Source of the DNA: Alkalibacterium putridalgicola
Lineage (GTDB): Bacteria; Bacillota; Bacilli; Lactobacillales; Carnobacteriaceae_A
NCBI RefSeq assembly: GCF_900109825.1
Contig: NZ_FOBL01000014.1
Span: 1-64,000 of the forward strand
Direction of reading: 5' to 3'
DNA: 64,000 bases
The number at the start of each line of letters is the position of its first letter. The first letter of the stretch is position 1. The notes under the pieces are model-generated. The model made no database searches, had not been told where the DNA came from, and saw only the letters and a program-made list of their open reading frames with translations. Shown in pieces: positions 24,168-32,557 of the stretch. Position numbers and translations under genes: made by a program.

Positions 24168-25075
24168 ATGTATCCTGCGATGTCATAAGAGATCTTGTCC
24201 CGTTATACGCGGAAGATATGCTCAGTGAGGATTCTGTCCAACTGGTGGAAACCCATCTTGAGTACTGTAAGGACTGTCAAAAGTTGCTGGAAGAACTGAA
24301 CCAGCCATATCCTGCACCAGAAGATCATAACGCTATGCCTTTACTGAAGATAAAATCTGCACTAAGAAAGAAAAAGACACTTTCGATAGCGTTGACGTTT
24401 GTATTTACACTATTGTTTTCTGCCATCCTCTTTGCTTTTCTGACTGCACCAAAGTATCTGCCATACAGTGAAGACACTATCCAAGTGAGCGACCAAGCAG
24501 ACGGGTCTGTCGTCATTATATTCGACGAACAAGTCTCAGGGTATGATATAAACGAGTATGCGTCAGAAGGAGGATCTGGCACGACTTATCATCTCACTAC
24601 TTGGACGACTATTTGGGATGAATACGTCCAGTCAGACGAGATCGGGACAATTGTCTTGAACGAAGGAGCTGAAACAGTCTCATCGGTTTATTATTATCAG
24701 ACGGATGGGACAGAGGACCGATTGATATACGGAATCAATGAAATCCCAAATGGAGGAATAGTGACTTTGCCGAGATTGAATCTGTCTTACTTTCTTATGA
24801 CAGCTGTTCTGTTTGGATTAATAAGCTTAATTATCGCTCTACTGTTTCGTCGACATAAACAAATCGTAAAATGGTCGTTTACGGCATTTTTACTGTCTAT
24901 CTCTTATGCCGTAGCCCACTTAACAGTGATGGGACTCTCTTCTGCATCCTATAGTTCGACAAGGGATCTGCTGGCTATTATCTTGATTACGATTCCTTTG
25001 TTTGCCCTGATATTACTGGGAAAGGACCTTTACAATATGAGAAGAGAACGAAAACGGATAGAGAAATTAAAATAA
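24164..25075 (+). CDS. Anti-sigma factor with zinc-finger domain
   Basis: A 303-residue membrane protein. The cytoplasmic N-terminus has the zf-HC2 motif THLEYCKDCQK (His-x3-Cys-x2-Cys, about 30-40), which binds sigma. A membrane segment at about 76-98 is followed by an extracellular domain (about 100-200) and three further membrane segments to the C-terminus, more than the usual single span. The four-base overlap with the sigma gene identifies it as the cognate partner. The extra C-terminal helices suggest direct sensing in the membrane. Confidence 0.88.
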   Translation: MNVSCDVIRDLVPLYAEDMLSEDSVQLVETHLEYCKDCQKLLEELNQPYPAPEDHNAMPLLKIKSALRKKKTLSIALTFVFTLLFSAILFAFLTAPKYLPYSEDTIQVSDQADGSVVIIFDEQVSGYDINEYASEGGSGTTYHLTTWTTIWDEYVQSDEIGTIVLNEGAETVSSVYYYQTDGTEDRLIYGINEIPNGGIVTLPRLNLSYFLMTAVLFGLISLIIALLFRRHKQIVKWSFTAFLLSISYAVAHLTVMGLSSASYSSTRDLLAIILITIPLFALILLGKDLYNMRRERKRIEKLK

Positions 25076-25079
25076 AAAT

Positions 25080-25119
25080 AGAGTCCGTCATTTACAATAC
25101 GAGTAAATGACGGACTCTA
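25080..25119 (+). terminator. Rho-independent terminator
   Basis: AGAGTCCGTCATTTAC pairs with GTAAATGACGGACTCT after the anti-sigma gene. Confidence 0.85.
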
Positions 25120-25156
25120 ATGTTTGCGTAAGTGCTGATAAAGCTAAATAATGACA

Positions 25157-25202
25157 AAAAAATAACCGTCCTTAACTTTGGCAAGTTAACGGTTATTTTT
25201 TA
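25157..25202. terminator. Second hairpin with flanking A/T tracts
   Basis: AAAAATAACCGT..TTAAC pairs with GTTAACGGTTATTTTT. It is bidirectional in form; no gene ends directly at it, so it may be a leftover from a lost gene or mobile element. Confidence 0.6.
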
Positions 25203-25239
25203 GTAATCAAATTTGCTACCGTCTTAAACGGTTCTACAT

Positions 25240-25272
25240 TAGAGGGCATGTATCGAGCATGTCCTCTTTTTC
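25240..25272. terminator. Third hairpin, terminator-like
   Basis: AGAGGGCATG pairs with CATGTCCTCT followed by TTTTTC. Three strong hairpins within 200 bases of a non-genic gap suggest remnants of removed genes. Confidence 0.55.
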
Positions 25273-25475
25273 TATTTAAATTATACCATATTAGAAAATT
25301 AATGTACAAAGCAACCACTGATATTTCAAAACTTTGGCATACTTCATAAAACCTGCTTGTCGATAAGCGTATGTCAGGATGTTGACCTCTTCTTTTTGTC
25401 TATTCTTTTAATATTACTTTGGAGTAAGGATTTGTTTCTAAGTTGTTTCATATAAAGGACGTACTTTCTTTTCAC
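25273..25475. other. Gap with a possible decayed coding fragment
   Basis: On the minus strand about 35 codons read RQKEEVNILTYAYRQAGFMK and on to a TAA near 25298, with no start or ribosome site. It may be the tail of a lost gene. Nothing else is evident here. Confidence 0.25.
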
Positions 25476-26942
25476 CTAGAACGTCGACAGGCCAGTAAAT
25501 TCCTGAATGTGATAGAGCCAGTCTTTCCAGGCCGTTGCTTCTGCGTGCTCGGCGTAGTCGACGGTATAGGTGCCGCCCTCGTTGTTCCAGATCCGGTCAA
25601 AGTACTGCAGCATGTCCTCGATTTCTGGCTGATCTTTTGTTCCTGTGATCTTCACATTCGTCTCAAGGTTATAGTCATCCAGGTTCCGACGCGTGAAATT
25701 GGTCGAACCACCGATCATCGTGACCTCGGTCTTTGTCTCATGGATGTAAAACTTAGAATGGAACTGTTCGCCGTGCGACTTGTACCATCTGACAGCGATG
25801 GTACTGTCACCTTTGGTCAGTTCATCTGCGACGGGGCGGTTGGGGATGCCGATTTTTTTATTCCCGAAGGCATCCTGATTGATATCGAGAACCATCTGGA
25901 TCGAAACGTCTCTCTTGTCCGCTTCAAGCAGGGCATCAATGATGTCTCTGTCTGAGAGATAAAACATCCCGATTTTGATCGCATCATTTTCATCTGCCTG
26001 ACTGATCGATTCCAAAAGTGAGACCTTGATTTTCTTTTCCGTCAAAAGCTGGACGCTGTAGGCATCGCCTGATTCACTGCTTTTATTCTGAACTTTAAAC
26101 GATTCAAACAGCGTCGTGTCGAAACCAGACAGCTCAGCTACAGCTTTTTCTGAAGCCAGCAGATCCTTTAAGATGTCGCCTTTCAGGACATAGGCAATAT
26201 TGGAATGATAGGCACTGGCGTCATGAGGATTGGCGGAAGTGATCAGGCCTTCCCGTTCGGTCATCAGTGTTTTCCGGTGGTTCGCTTTGAAGTGCAGCAG
26301 TTTCGTATACGAAGGCACGGCGACCTCAGGCCCCTGTGGACGAAGGATATTCGGAAGATAGCGGGTTCCAGAGCGGTCAAACCAGTCCAGATAGGTGCGT
26401 GAAAAACCGGAATACACAGGATTGGAATCTCTCAGTGGACTTAGATCGGTAAATACCATGCTGATTCCCGCATCCGTCATCTGTGCGATGTGCTCGGGCA
26501 TATATGTACCGTAAAAGGTGTTGATGGGATCGGTGATAAAAACGATCTCCACATCTGGTTCCGTCTGTTTCTTTTCTATCAAAGCGTCGGATAGTTCAGT
26601 CGATAACTGAGGAAAGTTTAAGTCAGGAGCAGTATGGTCATAGTCGTCGTTGAACAAGAACATGTCCAGAACGATAAAGTCCTCGGCTTCGTCGATCATG
26701 CGATACACGCGATCAAAAATCTGCTGTTCGTGTATCACTTCACCTGCTTCATTCTCATAGGTCAGGTCATACAGGAACTCTAGATCATTTGTTTTATGTA
26801 TGGTTCCTTTTGTAGAAAGTCCTTCGGGTACAGGCTTGAAATAATGATACAGAGAGACCAGCATTGGAACTAAAAAGAGCAAAATCAAAAGTACGCTGAT
26901 TACTGCTTTCTTTTTATGAGGATCAGATTGTTTGATAGGCAT
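25476..26942 (-). CDS. Phospholipase D family protein, membrane-anchored
   Basis: The start ATG 26942 (MPIKQSDPHKKK) follows GCAGGTG; the longer frame to 26993 lacks a site. The product is 488 residues with an N-terminal membrane segment (about 13-33) and two PLD half-domains. The catalytic motifs read HRKTLMTE...SANP and HSKFYIHE...GGSTNFTRRN, so both have His-x-Lys-x4-Glu where His-x-Lys-x4-Asp is usual. PLD proteins of this kind act on phospholipids (cardiolipin synthase-like) or other phosphodiesters. The substrate is unknown. Confidence 0.8.
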   Translation of the reverse strand: MPIKQSDPHKKKAVISVLLILLFLVPMLVSLYHYFKPVPEGLSTKGTIHKTNDLEFLYDLTYENEAGEVIHEQQIFDRVYRMIDEAEDFIVLDMFLFNDDYDHTAPDLNFPQLSTELSDALIEKKQTEPDVEIVFITDPINTFYGTYMPEHIAQMTDAGISMVFTDLSPLRDSNPVYSGFSRTYLDWFDRSGTRYLPNILRPQGPEVAVPSYTKLLHFKANHRKTLMTEREGLITSANPHDASAYHSNIAYVLKGDILKDLLASEKAVAELSGFDTTLFESFKVQNKSSESGDAYSVQLLTEKKIKVSLLESISQADENDAIKIGMFYLSDRDIIDALLEADKRDVSIQMVLDINQDAFGNKKIGIPNRPVADELTKGDSTIAVRWYKSHGEQFHSKFYIHETKTEVTMIGGSTNFTRRNLDDYNLETNVKITGTKDQPEIEDMLQYFDRIWNNEGGTYTVDYAEHAEATAWKDWLYHIQEFTGLSTF

Positions 26943-27188
26943 GATGCACCTGCTTTCTTTTATGAAGGATAAATTCATTTGATTATTATTCACAAGTTTA
27001 CCACGAACGGAAAAGGAAGTCTTAAATGTTTAAGATTATGACACAAAGTATTATGCCATGCTATTGGAAAAAATGCATAAAATATAGGTTTATTTTAAAA
27101 AGCGCTATCAAAAGACAGGTCATTTTTGATAAACTAGGATTAAATAATAATACATAGAACTAAAGACAAATGATTAGGAGGAGAACGG

Positions 27189-28622
27189 ATGAAAGAAGTG
27201 AAAAACTGGCTGAATATAGCTGTAAGAGGAACAGTCTTTATCTATCTGCCGCTGGCCCTGCTGTTTTACTGGAGTTACCGAAGCGTTTTTAGCATGGGGC
27301 CCGGGATCCACTGGATATTTATCTTTCTCTATCTCCTGGTATTTCTCCGTTGGCTGATCGCCAAGTACAGGCATCAGTCCAGCGAGGAAGAAGTCCAGAG
27401 CTTTGACGGTCTGGACAGGCTGATCGAGCAGGGCCGGTTTGAAGTGCTTGATAAAAGGCAAGCAGAGATGACCGTCAGACCGACATTCGATATCCCGTTT
27501 AATCTTATTCTTAACGACAAGATCACGCTGTACTACGCAAACAGTAACCTGAGGATCGAAGGACCGAAGCATTACATCACGGTACTCGCAAAAAATATCC
27601 GGGGTGAAGAAAGTCTCTGGACCAGAAAAGGCGTGTCGTCACTCAAGTTTATTTATATTGCCTTTATAGTTCTTCTACCGATTTTAATGGATTCTAATCT
27701 GGTATGGAGCATGAACGTCCTTCGTCACAACTCTTTTTCAAATGTTCGTGAAGAAGTTGAAGCCTCATCCGATGATGCAGCCGGAAATTCTATGGTGAAT
27801 GCAGTGAATGCCGGCTTTGCTGTCGAAACAGAAGACGATATATTCTATGTCGAAAATGACTTGAATCTCGTTAGAACGGATAAATCATTTGAAAGCAAAG
27901 ATTACTTACAGCAAGGTGAGGGCGGGTCGTGGATCAGAAATCTGAATGTGGTCGATGACTGGATCTACTTTACAAAAGGCGAAAGTCTGGAAAGAATGAA
28001 AGTAGATGGCACGGATCACTCGACACTGTATAGCTTGAGTCATCTGTCAGAGATGCAGATTAAAGGGGACTGGATCTACTTTGTGAGCTGGAAAGGCGAC
28101 TTCAATGTCTACCGCATGGACCTGAACGGGCAAAACCTTGAACAGCTGATCGACGTCAGAGCAAAGAGTTTGACACTCCATAACGATCGGCTGCTGGTCA
28201 GTTATGAGAATCGCGATAGAGTAGAGAGTTATGATCTCGATGGAGAAGATCCCCGTATCATTCTTGAAGACGACGCAGATGATTTAATGGTCTGGGAAGG
28301 ACATTACTATTATTTAGGTGAAGATAATGAACTTTACCGAAGTGAAATAGGGGAAAACAGTGAACCGGAATTGATAAAGGACGACCGGGTCTCTGCCTAT
28401 CTCCTTACTGAACAGGGCATTTTCTACTCTCTTCATTCAAGAGACGGTATCTTTACGATGACGCTTGAAGGTGAAGAAGATATGCTGCTGTCCGCATCAG
28501 AAAAGGTCGAAGGATTGGCGAAGGTCGGTGACTCCATTATCTTTTCCTCTGAAGCCACTTACGGTGAAAAAATCGTGAAGCGATTCGATATGGAAGCCGG
28601 CGGGTTCGACGTACTGGACTAA
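27189..28622 (+). CDS. Membrane-anchored DUF5050-like beta-propeller protein, paralogue 2
   Basis: A 477-residue protein with the same plan as the gene at 22083: N-terminal membrane segments (about 12-60), a domain with TVRPTFDIPFNLILNDKITLYY mirroring TIIARPTFDLPFSLIIDDRV in paralogue 1, a third membrane segment (about 152-172) and C-terminal YYF/DG repeats (FNVYRMDLNGQNLEQLID). AGGAGGAG precedes the ATG. It is followed by a small basic protein and a zinc-ribbon protein in the same direction. Confidence 0.7.
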   Translation: MKEVKNWLNIAVRGTVFIYLPLALLFYWSYRSVFSMGPGIHWIFIFLYLLVFLRWLIAKYRHQSSEEEVQSFDGLDRLIEQGRFEVLDKRQAEMTVRPTFDIPFNLILNDKITLYYANSNLRIEGPKHYITVLAKNIRGEESLWTRKGVSSLKFIYIAFIVLLPILMDSNLVWSMNVLRHNSFSNVREEVEASSDDAAGNSMVNAVNAGFAVETEDDIFYVENDLNLVRTDKSFESKDYLQQGEGGSWIRNLNVVDDWIYFTKGESLERMKVDGTDHSTLYSLSHLSEMQIKGDWIYFVSWKGDFNVYRMDLNGQNLEQLIDVRAKSLTLHNDRLLVSYENRDRVESYDLDGEDPRIILEDDADDLMVWEGHYYYLGEDNELYRSEIGENSEPELIKDDRVSAYLLTEQGIFYSLHSRDGIFTMTLEGEEDMLLSASEKVEGLAKVGDSIIFSSEATYGEKIVKRFDMEAGGFDVLD

Positions 28623-28671
28623 AAAAGGGAATTTAAGGAAGAGACTAAAGAGAAGAAAGCAGGGATGGTAA

Positions 28672-28872
28672 ATGAAATTCGGTATGCGTAAACCAAGTAT
28701 CAAGCGCTCGATTAAAGCACAGACCACAGGCAGAGCCAAACGGGCGGTAAAGAAAAAACTGATCCCTGGGTACGGCAAGAAAGGCATGGGATGGCTGAAG
28801 AACCCAAAGAAAGCAGCCTATAACAAAGTTTATAAAAAGACATCCTTTTCTTTCTGGGATCTCTTCAAATAA
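28672..28872 (+). CDS. Conserved small basic protein
   Basis: 66 residues, about one third Lys/Arg, with KKKLIPGYGKKGMGWLKNP and KKAAYNKVYKKTSF. This type is widespread in Firmicutes as a hypothetical protein. AGGGATGGTAA precedes the ATG. It sits between the propeller protein and a zinc-ribbon protein, probably in one operon. Charge suggests nucleic-acid or membrane association; unproven. Confidence 0.65.
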   Translation: MKFGMRKPSIKRSIKAQTTGRAKRAVKKKLIPGYGKKGMGWLKNPKKAAYNKVYKKTSFSFWDLFK

Positions 28873-28890
28873 GGGGAATGAGGAAAACAG

Positions 28891-29406
28891 ATGATGAATG
28901 ACTTAAAATGTCCCTACTGCGGGAATGAAACGGTCGAAATGAATGAACAAGGTACAGACAAATACAGGTGTAAGACCTGCGGTAAGACGTTTGGTTTAAA
29001 ATCGAATGAAGTCGTTAAAGATTGTCACACGTTTTACTTCAGTACCGGCGGTTTTCATCAAGGATTCAAGCAGATCCTCATAGAAGAACGCGACAGCTAT
29101 GCGGATGTGACACTCACACCGCCGATCAGTGTGAGGATAGACGGCGAAATGAAACTGCGCATCACCTTGAACGAATGGCAGGCCATCAAAGATGAGCTGT
29201 TCAACGAACTGTTCATCCTTTCATGGGATGAAGAATACTACGATCCCTACATACTGGACGGCACCCAGTGGGAACTGAAACTGACCTTTGATGACAGAGA
29301 GACATTCGAAGTGTCGGGATCCAATGCATTTCCGGAATTGTTTGGAGAATTGTTGGAATACTTGGACTCTTACTTTGAACAGGTTGGGGCGGAAGAAAAA
29401 CGCTAG
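28891..29406 (+). CDS. Zinc-ribbon protein of unknown function
   Basis: A 171-residue protein. An N-terminal ribbon with CPYCG (about 6-10) and CKTCGKTFG (about 29-37) forms a four-cysteine zinc site. The rest (about 50-171) is an alpha/beta domain rich in acidic residues (LSWDEEYYDPYILDGTQWEL). GAGGAAAA precedes the ATG. It ends in two consecutive stops, after which the same frame stays open for 49 more codons (see 29410). Confidence 0.65.
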   Translation: MMNDLKCPYCGNETVEMNEQGTDKYRCKTCGKTFGLKSNEVVKDCHTFYFSTGGFHQGFKQILIEERDSYADVTLTPPISVRIDGEMKLRITLNEWQAIKDELFNELFILSWDEEYYDPYILDGTQWELKLTFDDRETFEVSGSNAFPELFGELLEYLDSYFEQVGAEEKR

Positions 29407-29409
29407 TAA

Positions 29410-29559
29410 AGAGAAGAGGAATCTCCTCAGGAAAGTGAGGACGTCGTCATAACGGATGTCTGGGGATCAATTGAAAAAAACGAGCGATATTTTGTTTTGG
29501 TGGAATATACCGGATTGATCTTTCCCAAATATAAAATAGAAAAAATGTATGGGTACTGA
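29410..29559 (+). pseudogene. In-frame open continuation after the zinc-ribbon gene
   Basis: After TAG and TAA (29404-29409) the same frame runs on for 49 codons to TGA at 29557. It encodes a plausible strand-rich segment (VVITDVWGSIEKNERYFVLV, then YTGLIFPKYKIEKMYGY) and has no start codon or ribosome site of its own. It could be the severed C-terminus of the upstream protein or the tail of a second lost gene. Confidence 0.4.
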
Positions 29560-29567
29560 AAATCTTA

Positions 29568-29602
29568 AATTGGTAGTTCCTATTCAGAACTACCAATTGT
29601 TC
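29568..29602 (+). terminator. Terminator hairpin
   Basis: AATTGGTAGTTC and GAACTACCAATT form a 12-bp perfect stem followed by T-rich sequence. Confidence 0.8.
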
Positions 29603-29741
29603 TTTAATTGACTATTTTTAGAATAGCAAGAAACAAAATCTAAGGACTTAAAATGAATATGAATATTTGTATAACTGTTATCCATCTACTAACACGATTA
29701 GAAATCGAAGATAGATACTAAACTAATAAGTAGGTGAAAAT

Positions 29742-29924
29742 GTGTTTACCAAAAAACAATTAATTATAGCTATAGTTCTTGCGATTATTTTTGTAACAGT
29801 AATATCTATTTTAGAGCTATCAACTACTTTCGGGACCTTTATGATACTAGTTTTCGCAGGGTTAGGAATATATTTCATATACCAAAATAATAAAGGAAAA
29901 TCCACTAAACGCCCTAAAAAGTAG
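29742..29924 (+). CDS. Small membrane protein of unknown function
   Basis: 60 residues from GTG 29742, with AGTAGGTGA upstream; the overlapping ATG at 29740 is out of frame. Two membrane segments (about 6-24 and 28-48) and a lysine-rich tail. AT-rich, and directly followed by a terminator. No family recognised. Confidence 0.45.
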   Translation: MFTKKQLIIAIVLAIIFVTVISILELSTTFGTFMILVFAGLGIYFIYQNNKGKSTKRPKK

Positions 29925-29937
29925 AAGAATCAAAAAT

Positions 29938-29972
29938 AAAGAACCAGCAAATTACCTGCTGGTTCTTTATTT
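29938..29972. terminator. Terminator hairpin
   Basis: AAAGAACCAGCA pairs with TGCTGGTTCTTT. The same stem recurs after purB at 34070. It lies between the small membrane gene and the convergent toxin relic. Confidence 0.85.
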
Positions 29973-30098
29973 GTAAATATCCCGACGTTGACCAATCTCT
30001 AATATCAATATAGTGACTGTCTCATCGTTAATATATGCAATCAGTCTGTAATTTCCAATTCTTTGACCATGCCTACGAAAGAGATAATCTCTGAATGA
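29967..30098 (-). pseudogene. RelE-type toxin remnant (C-terminal half only)
   Basis: 43 codons encode GQRIGNYRLIAYINDETVTI and EIGQRRDIYK, the C-terminal strands of RelE/ParE toxins. The N-terminal half is missing, and the frame begins directly behind the antitoxin stop. An internal deletion has therefore inactivated the toxin. Confidence 0.85.
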
Positions 30099-30100
30099 GA

Positions 30101-30271
30101 TTAATGTTCTTGCATTGCTTTATCATAAAGTTCTAAGTTGAGGTCAGCTTCTATTTTTTCTGACACGGAAAGTTTTATCAATGCATTTACGCTGCTATTT
30201 TTAGCTTTTGCGTACTCCTTGATCAACCGTTCTTCTTTATCATCAAGATGAAGTGAAACCTTAACCCTAAT
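30101..30271 (-). CDS. RelB-like/DUF6290 antitoxin, possibly non-functional start
   Basis: A 56-residue protein beginning (I)RVKVSLHLDDKEERLIKEYA, typical of the short ribbon-helix-helix antitoxins paired with RelE. AAGGAGG stands five bases before an ATT codon where an ATG is expected, and no ATG or GTG occurs upstream in frame. Either ATT is used as a rare start or the start has been lost. Its toxin is reduced to a remnant, fitting a decaying module. Confidence 0.55.
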   Translation of the reverse strand: MRVKVSLHLDDKEERLIKEYAKAKNSSVNALIKLSVSEKIEADLNLELYDKAMQEH

Positions 30272-30364
30272 AGTATCCTCCTTGTTTTTGATTGATGAGA
30301 CAGTCAGGTACTGTTACAAGGTAAAACAACTAGGAGAGCAACAATGATTCAGCTATTCTCTGTT

Positions 30365-30787
30365 TTATTTAATTGAGTCAGTAATTTTATCATACAATTC
30401 AGCTAATGTTTCTTCTCTTCTGTCTTTTTTTAAATCACATTCCCATACAACAATTACATTCCATCCTGCCTCGTCCAATTCTTCATAATTTTGAATATCT
30501 CTATTTACATTTTTCTGGAACTTATCCAACCAGAAATCAGTATTAGTTTTTGGTGTGGTGGTATACCTGCAGCCATGGCGATGCCAGAAACATCCATTTA
30601 CAAAAACAGCTGTCTTGTATTTCGGGAAAATTAAATCAGGTTTTCCAGGTAACCTTTTGTCGTGGAGACGATAGCGTAAACCACGGTTGAAGAGATACTT
30701 TCTGACAAGCATTTCAGGCTTAGTATCTTTAGACTGAATTAGTGACATGTTTCTACTACGCGCTTCTTTTGAAATTTTATCAGCCAT
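30365..30787 (-). CDS. vsr: Very short patch repair endonuclease
   Basis: A 140-residue protein from ATG 30787 (MADKISKEARSRNMS), with GAGGTGA upstream. Hallmarks: SRNMSLIQSKDTKPE, RLHDKRLPGKPDLIF with the catalytic Asp, FVNGCFWHRHGC with zinc-site residues, and WNVIVVWECDL. Vsr nicks T:G mismatches made by deamination of 5-methylcytosine and is normally encoded beside a cytosine-5 methyltransferase. None is present here, so the gene is either an orphan or what remains of a restriction-modification locus. AT-rich like its neighbours. Confidence 0.92.
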   Translation of the reverse strand: MADKISKEARSRNMSLIQSKDTKPEMLVRKYLFNRGLRYRLHDKRLPGKPDLIFPKYKTAVFVNGCFWHRHGCRYTTTPKTNTDFWLDKFQKNVNRDIQNYEELDEAGWNVIVVWECDLKKDRREETLAELYDKITDSIK

Positions 30788-31210
30788 AAGTTTCACCTCA
30801 AATACATCGTATCACCAGTAGATCGTTTCTTAAACAATTATGTTTACAATCAACTTCTATTTCTACCAATATATAGTATTTCAAAACATATTATTAAGCT
30901 CATAAGCATAAAGTATTATGGTGTTTTTTTTATAGTGTTTTTATCAAATATTAATATGAAAGAATAGTAAAACGATAGCAGATACTATATAAATTAAGAA
31001 AATTGACTTCAAATTAGTAGTAAGCCTCTTGTCATGTACCTAAACACGAACATTAACCACTCAACCACTAAATTCATGCGATATTTTATTGACCTGGGCT
31101 CCATGCCTCTGATACCATTGTTCTGGTATCGAAAGTGAGTGATTTTTGATACCGCTAATGAGGATAAGTGAAGGCTCATAAATAGAGCGATTTACTAAGG
31201 AGGACAATGA
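30788..31210. other. Upstream region of purA
   Basis: AT-rich up to about 31020, then purA leader. AAACACGAACATT at 31042-31054 resembles a PurR box with two mismatches. GATACC..GGTATC and a second GATACC (31111-31153) form an inverted repeat. No open frame. Regulation by PurR is a suggestion only. Confidence 0.3.
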
Positions 31211-32494
31211 ATGTCAACGTTTGTCGTGTTAGGTGCACAATGGGGAGACGAAGGAAAAGGGAAGATGACGGATTTTCTGGCAGAAAGTGCCGATCTGGTC
31301 GTTCGCTTTCAAGGAGGAAACAATGCCGGTCATACGGTGATCGTTGGAGAAAGTGAATACAAGCTTCACCTGATTCCTTCTGGTATTTTATATGATGATA
31401 AACTGAACATTTTGGGTAACGGCACGGTGATCGATCCGGAAGCTCTTTTCAAGGAAATCAGCTATCTGGAAGACTTGAATGTAGAGGTGACGCCAGAAAA
31501 ACTTTTGATCAGTGACCGGGCGCATGTGATTTTGCCTTACCACCGTCTGCTGGACAAAGCCAGTGATAAACTGAGAAAGAACGCCATCGGCACCACCGGC
31601 AAAGGCATTGGACCTGCTTATACGGACAAGGCCGAACGATCAGGTATCAGAATGTGCGACTTGATCAAGCCTGATGTATTTAAACGAAAACTTGAAGAAA
31701 ATATCAAGAAAAAGAATGATTTATTAGTGAGCGTATATGATGAGGAACCGCTGGACTTTGATGAAGTTTATGAAACTTATAGCGCCTATGCTGAAAGGCT
31801 GATCCCATTCGTCAAGGATACGTCTGTGCGACTGTATGATGAGATCAAAGCCGACAAGAAAGTCCTGTTTGAAGGCGCCCAGGGGATGCTTTTGGATATC
31901 GATTACGGGACCTATCCTTTTGTGACGTCGTCCAACACGATCGCTGGCGGCGTCTGTACCGGAACGGGTATCGGTCCGACGATGCTGAAAGGTGCTGTGG
32001 GTGTGGCCAAGGCCTATACGACGCGTGTCGGTGAAGGACCATTCCCGACGGAACTCACCGATGAAACTGGCAGATGGATCCAGGAAAAAGGCGGCGAAGT
32101 CGGGGTAACGACCGGCAGACCACGACGCTGTGGCTGGCTCGATCTGGTCATCCTGAAAACCTCTGCCCGTGTATCCGGACTGACGAATCTGGTCGTGACG
32201 AAAATAGATACGCTGGCCGGTCTGGACACGATCGAAGTGTGTGTCGGGTATAAATTCAATGGTCAGATGATCGATTACTTCCCGGCTTCTCTGGAAGATC
32301 TGGCTGCGTGCGAACCGGTCTATGAAACGTTCGAAGGCTGGGGGGAAGAAGCGGCGACGGCTAAAACGTATGATGAACTGCCGGAAAATGCCAAGATTTA
32401 TTTGAAACGCATTGAAGAATTCACGGGAGTGGAAGTGTCGATCGTTTCGGTCGGACCGAAAAGAGACCAGACGATCGTGGTCAACGAGATCTAG
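31211..32494 (+). CDS. purA: Adenylosuccinate synthetase
   Basis: A 427-residue enzyme joining IMP and aspartate with GTP to make adenylosuccinate, the first committed step to AMP. The N-terminus carries [14 protein letters not shown] with the phosphate loop and catalytic Asp; NNAGHTV with the catalytic His follows, as does [23 protein letters not shown] and KIDTLAGLD (GTP base site) are present. Length is standard. ACTAAGGAGGACA precedes the ATG. It is 63 bases from purB, so both AMP-branch enzymes are probably co-transcribed. Confidence 0.98.
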   Translation: MSTFVVLGAQWGDEGKGKMTDFLAESADLVVRFQGGNNAGHTVIVGESEYKLHLIPSGILYDDKLNILGNGTVIDPEALFKEISYLEDLNVEVTPEKLLISDRAHVILPYHRLLDKASDKLRKNAIGTTGKGIGPAYTDKAERSGIRMCDLIKPDVFKRKLEENIKKKNDLLVSVYDEEPLDFDEVYETYSAYAERLIPFVKDTSVRLYDEIKADKKVLFEGAQGMLLDIDYGTYPFVTSSNTIAGGVCTGTGIGPTMLKGAVGVAKAYTTRVGEGPFPTELTDETGRWIQEKGGEVGVTTGRPRRCGWLDLVILKTSARVSGLTNLVVTKIDTLAGLDTIEVCVGYKFNGQMIDYFPASLEDLAACEPVYETFEGWGEEAATAKTYDELPENAKIYLKRIEEFTGVEVSIVSVGPKRDQTIVVNEI

Positions 32495-32557
32495 AGAAAG
32501 TCTTTAACTAGATACCTTTTAATAGTCGTCAATCACTAGAGAAAGATAGGGGAACTT

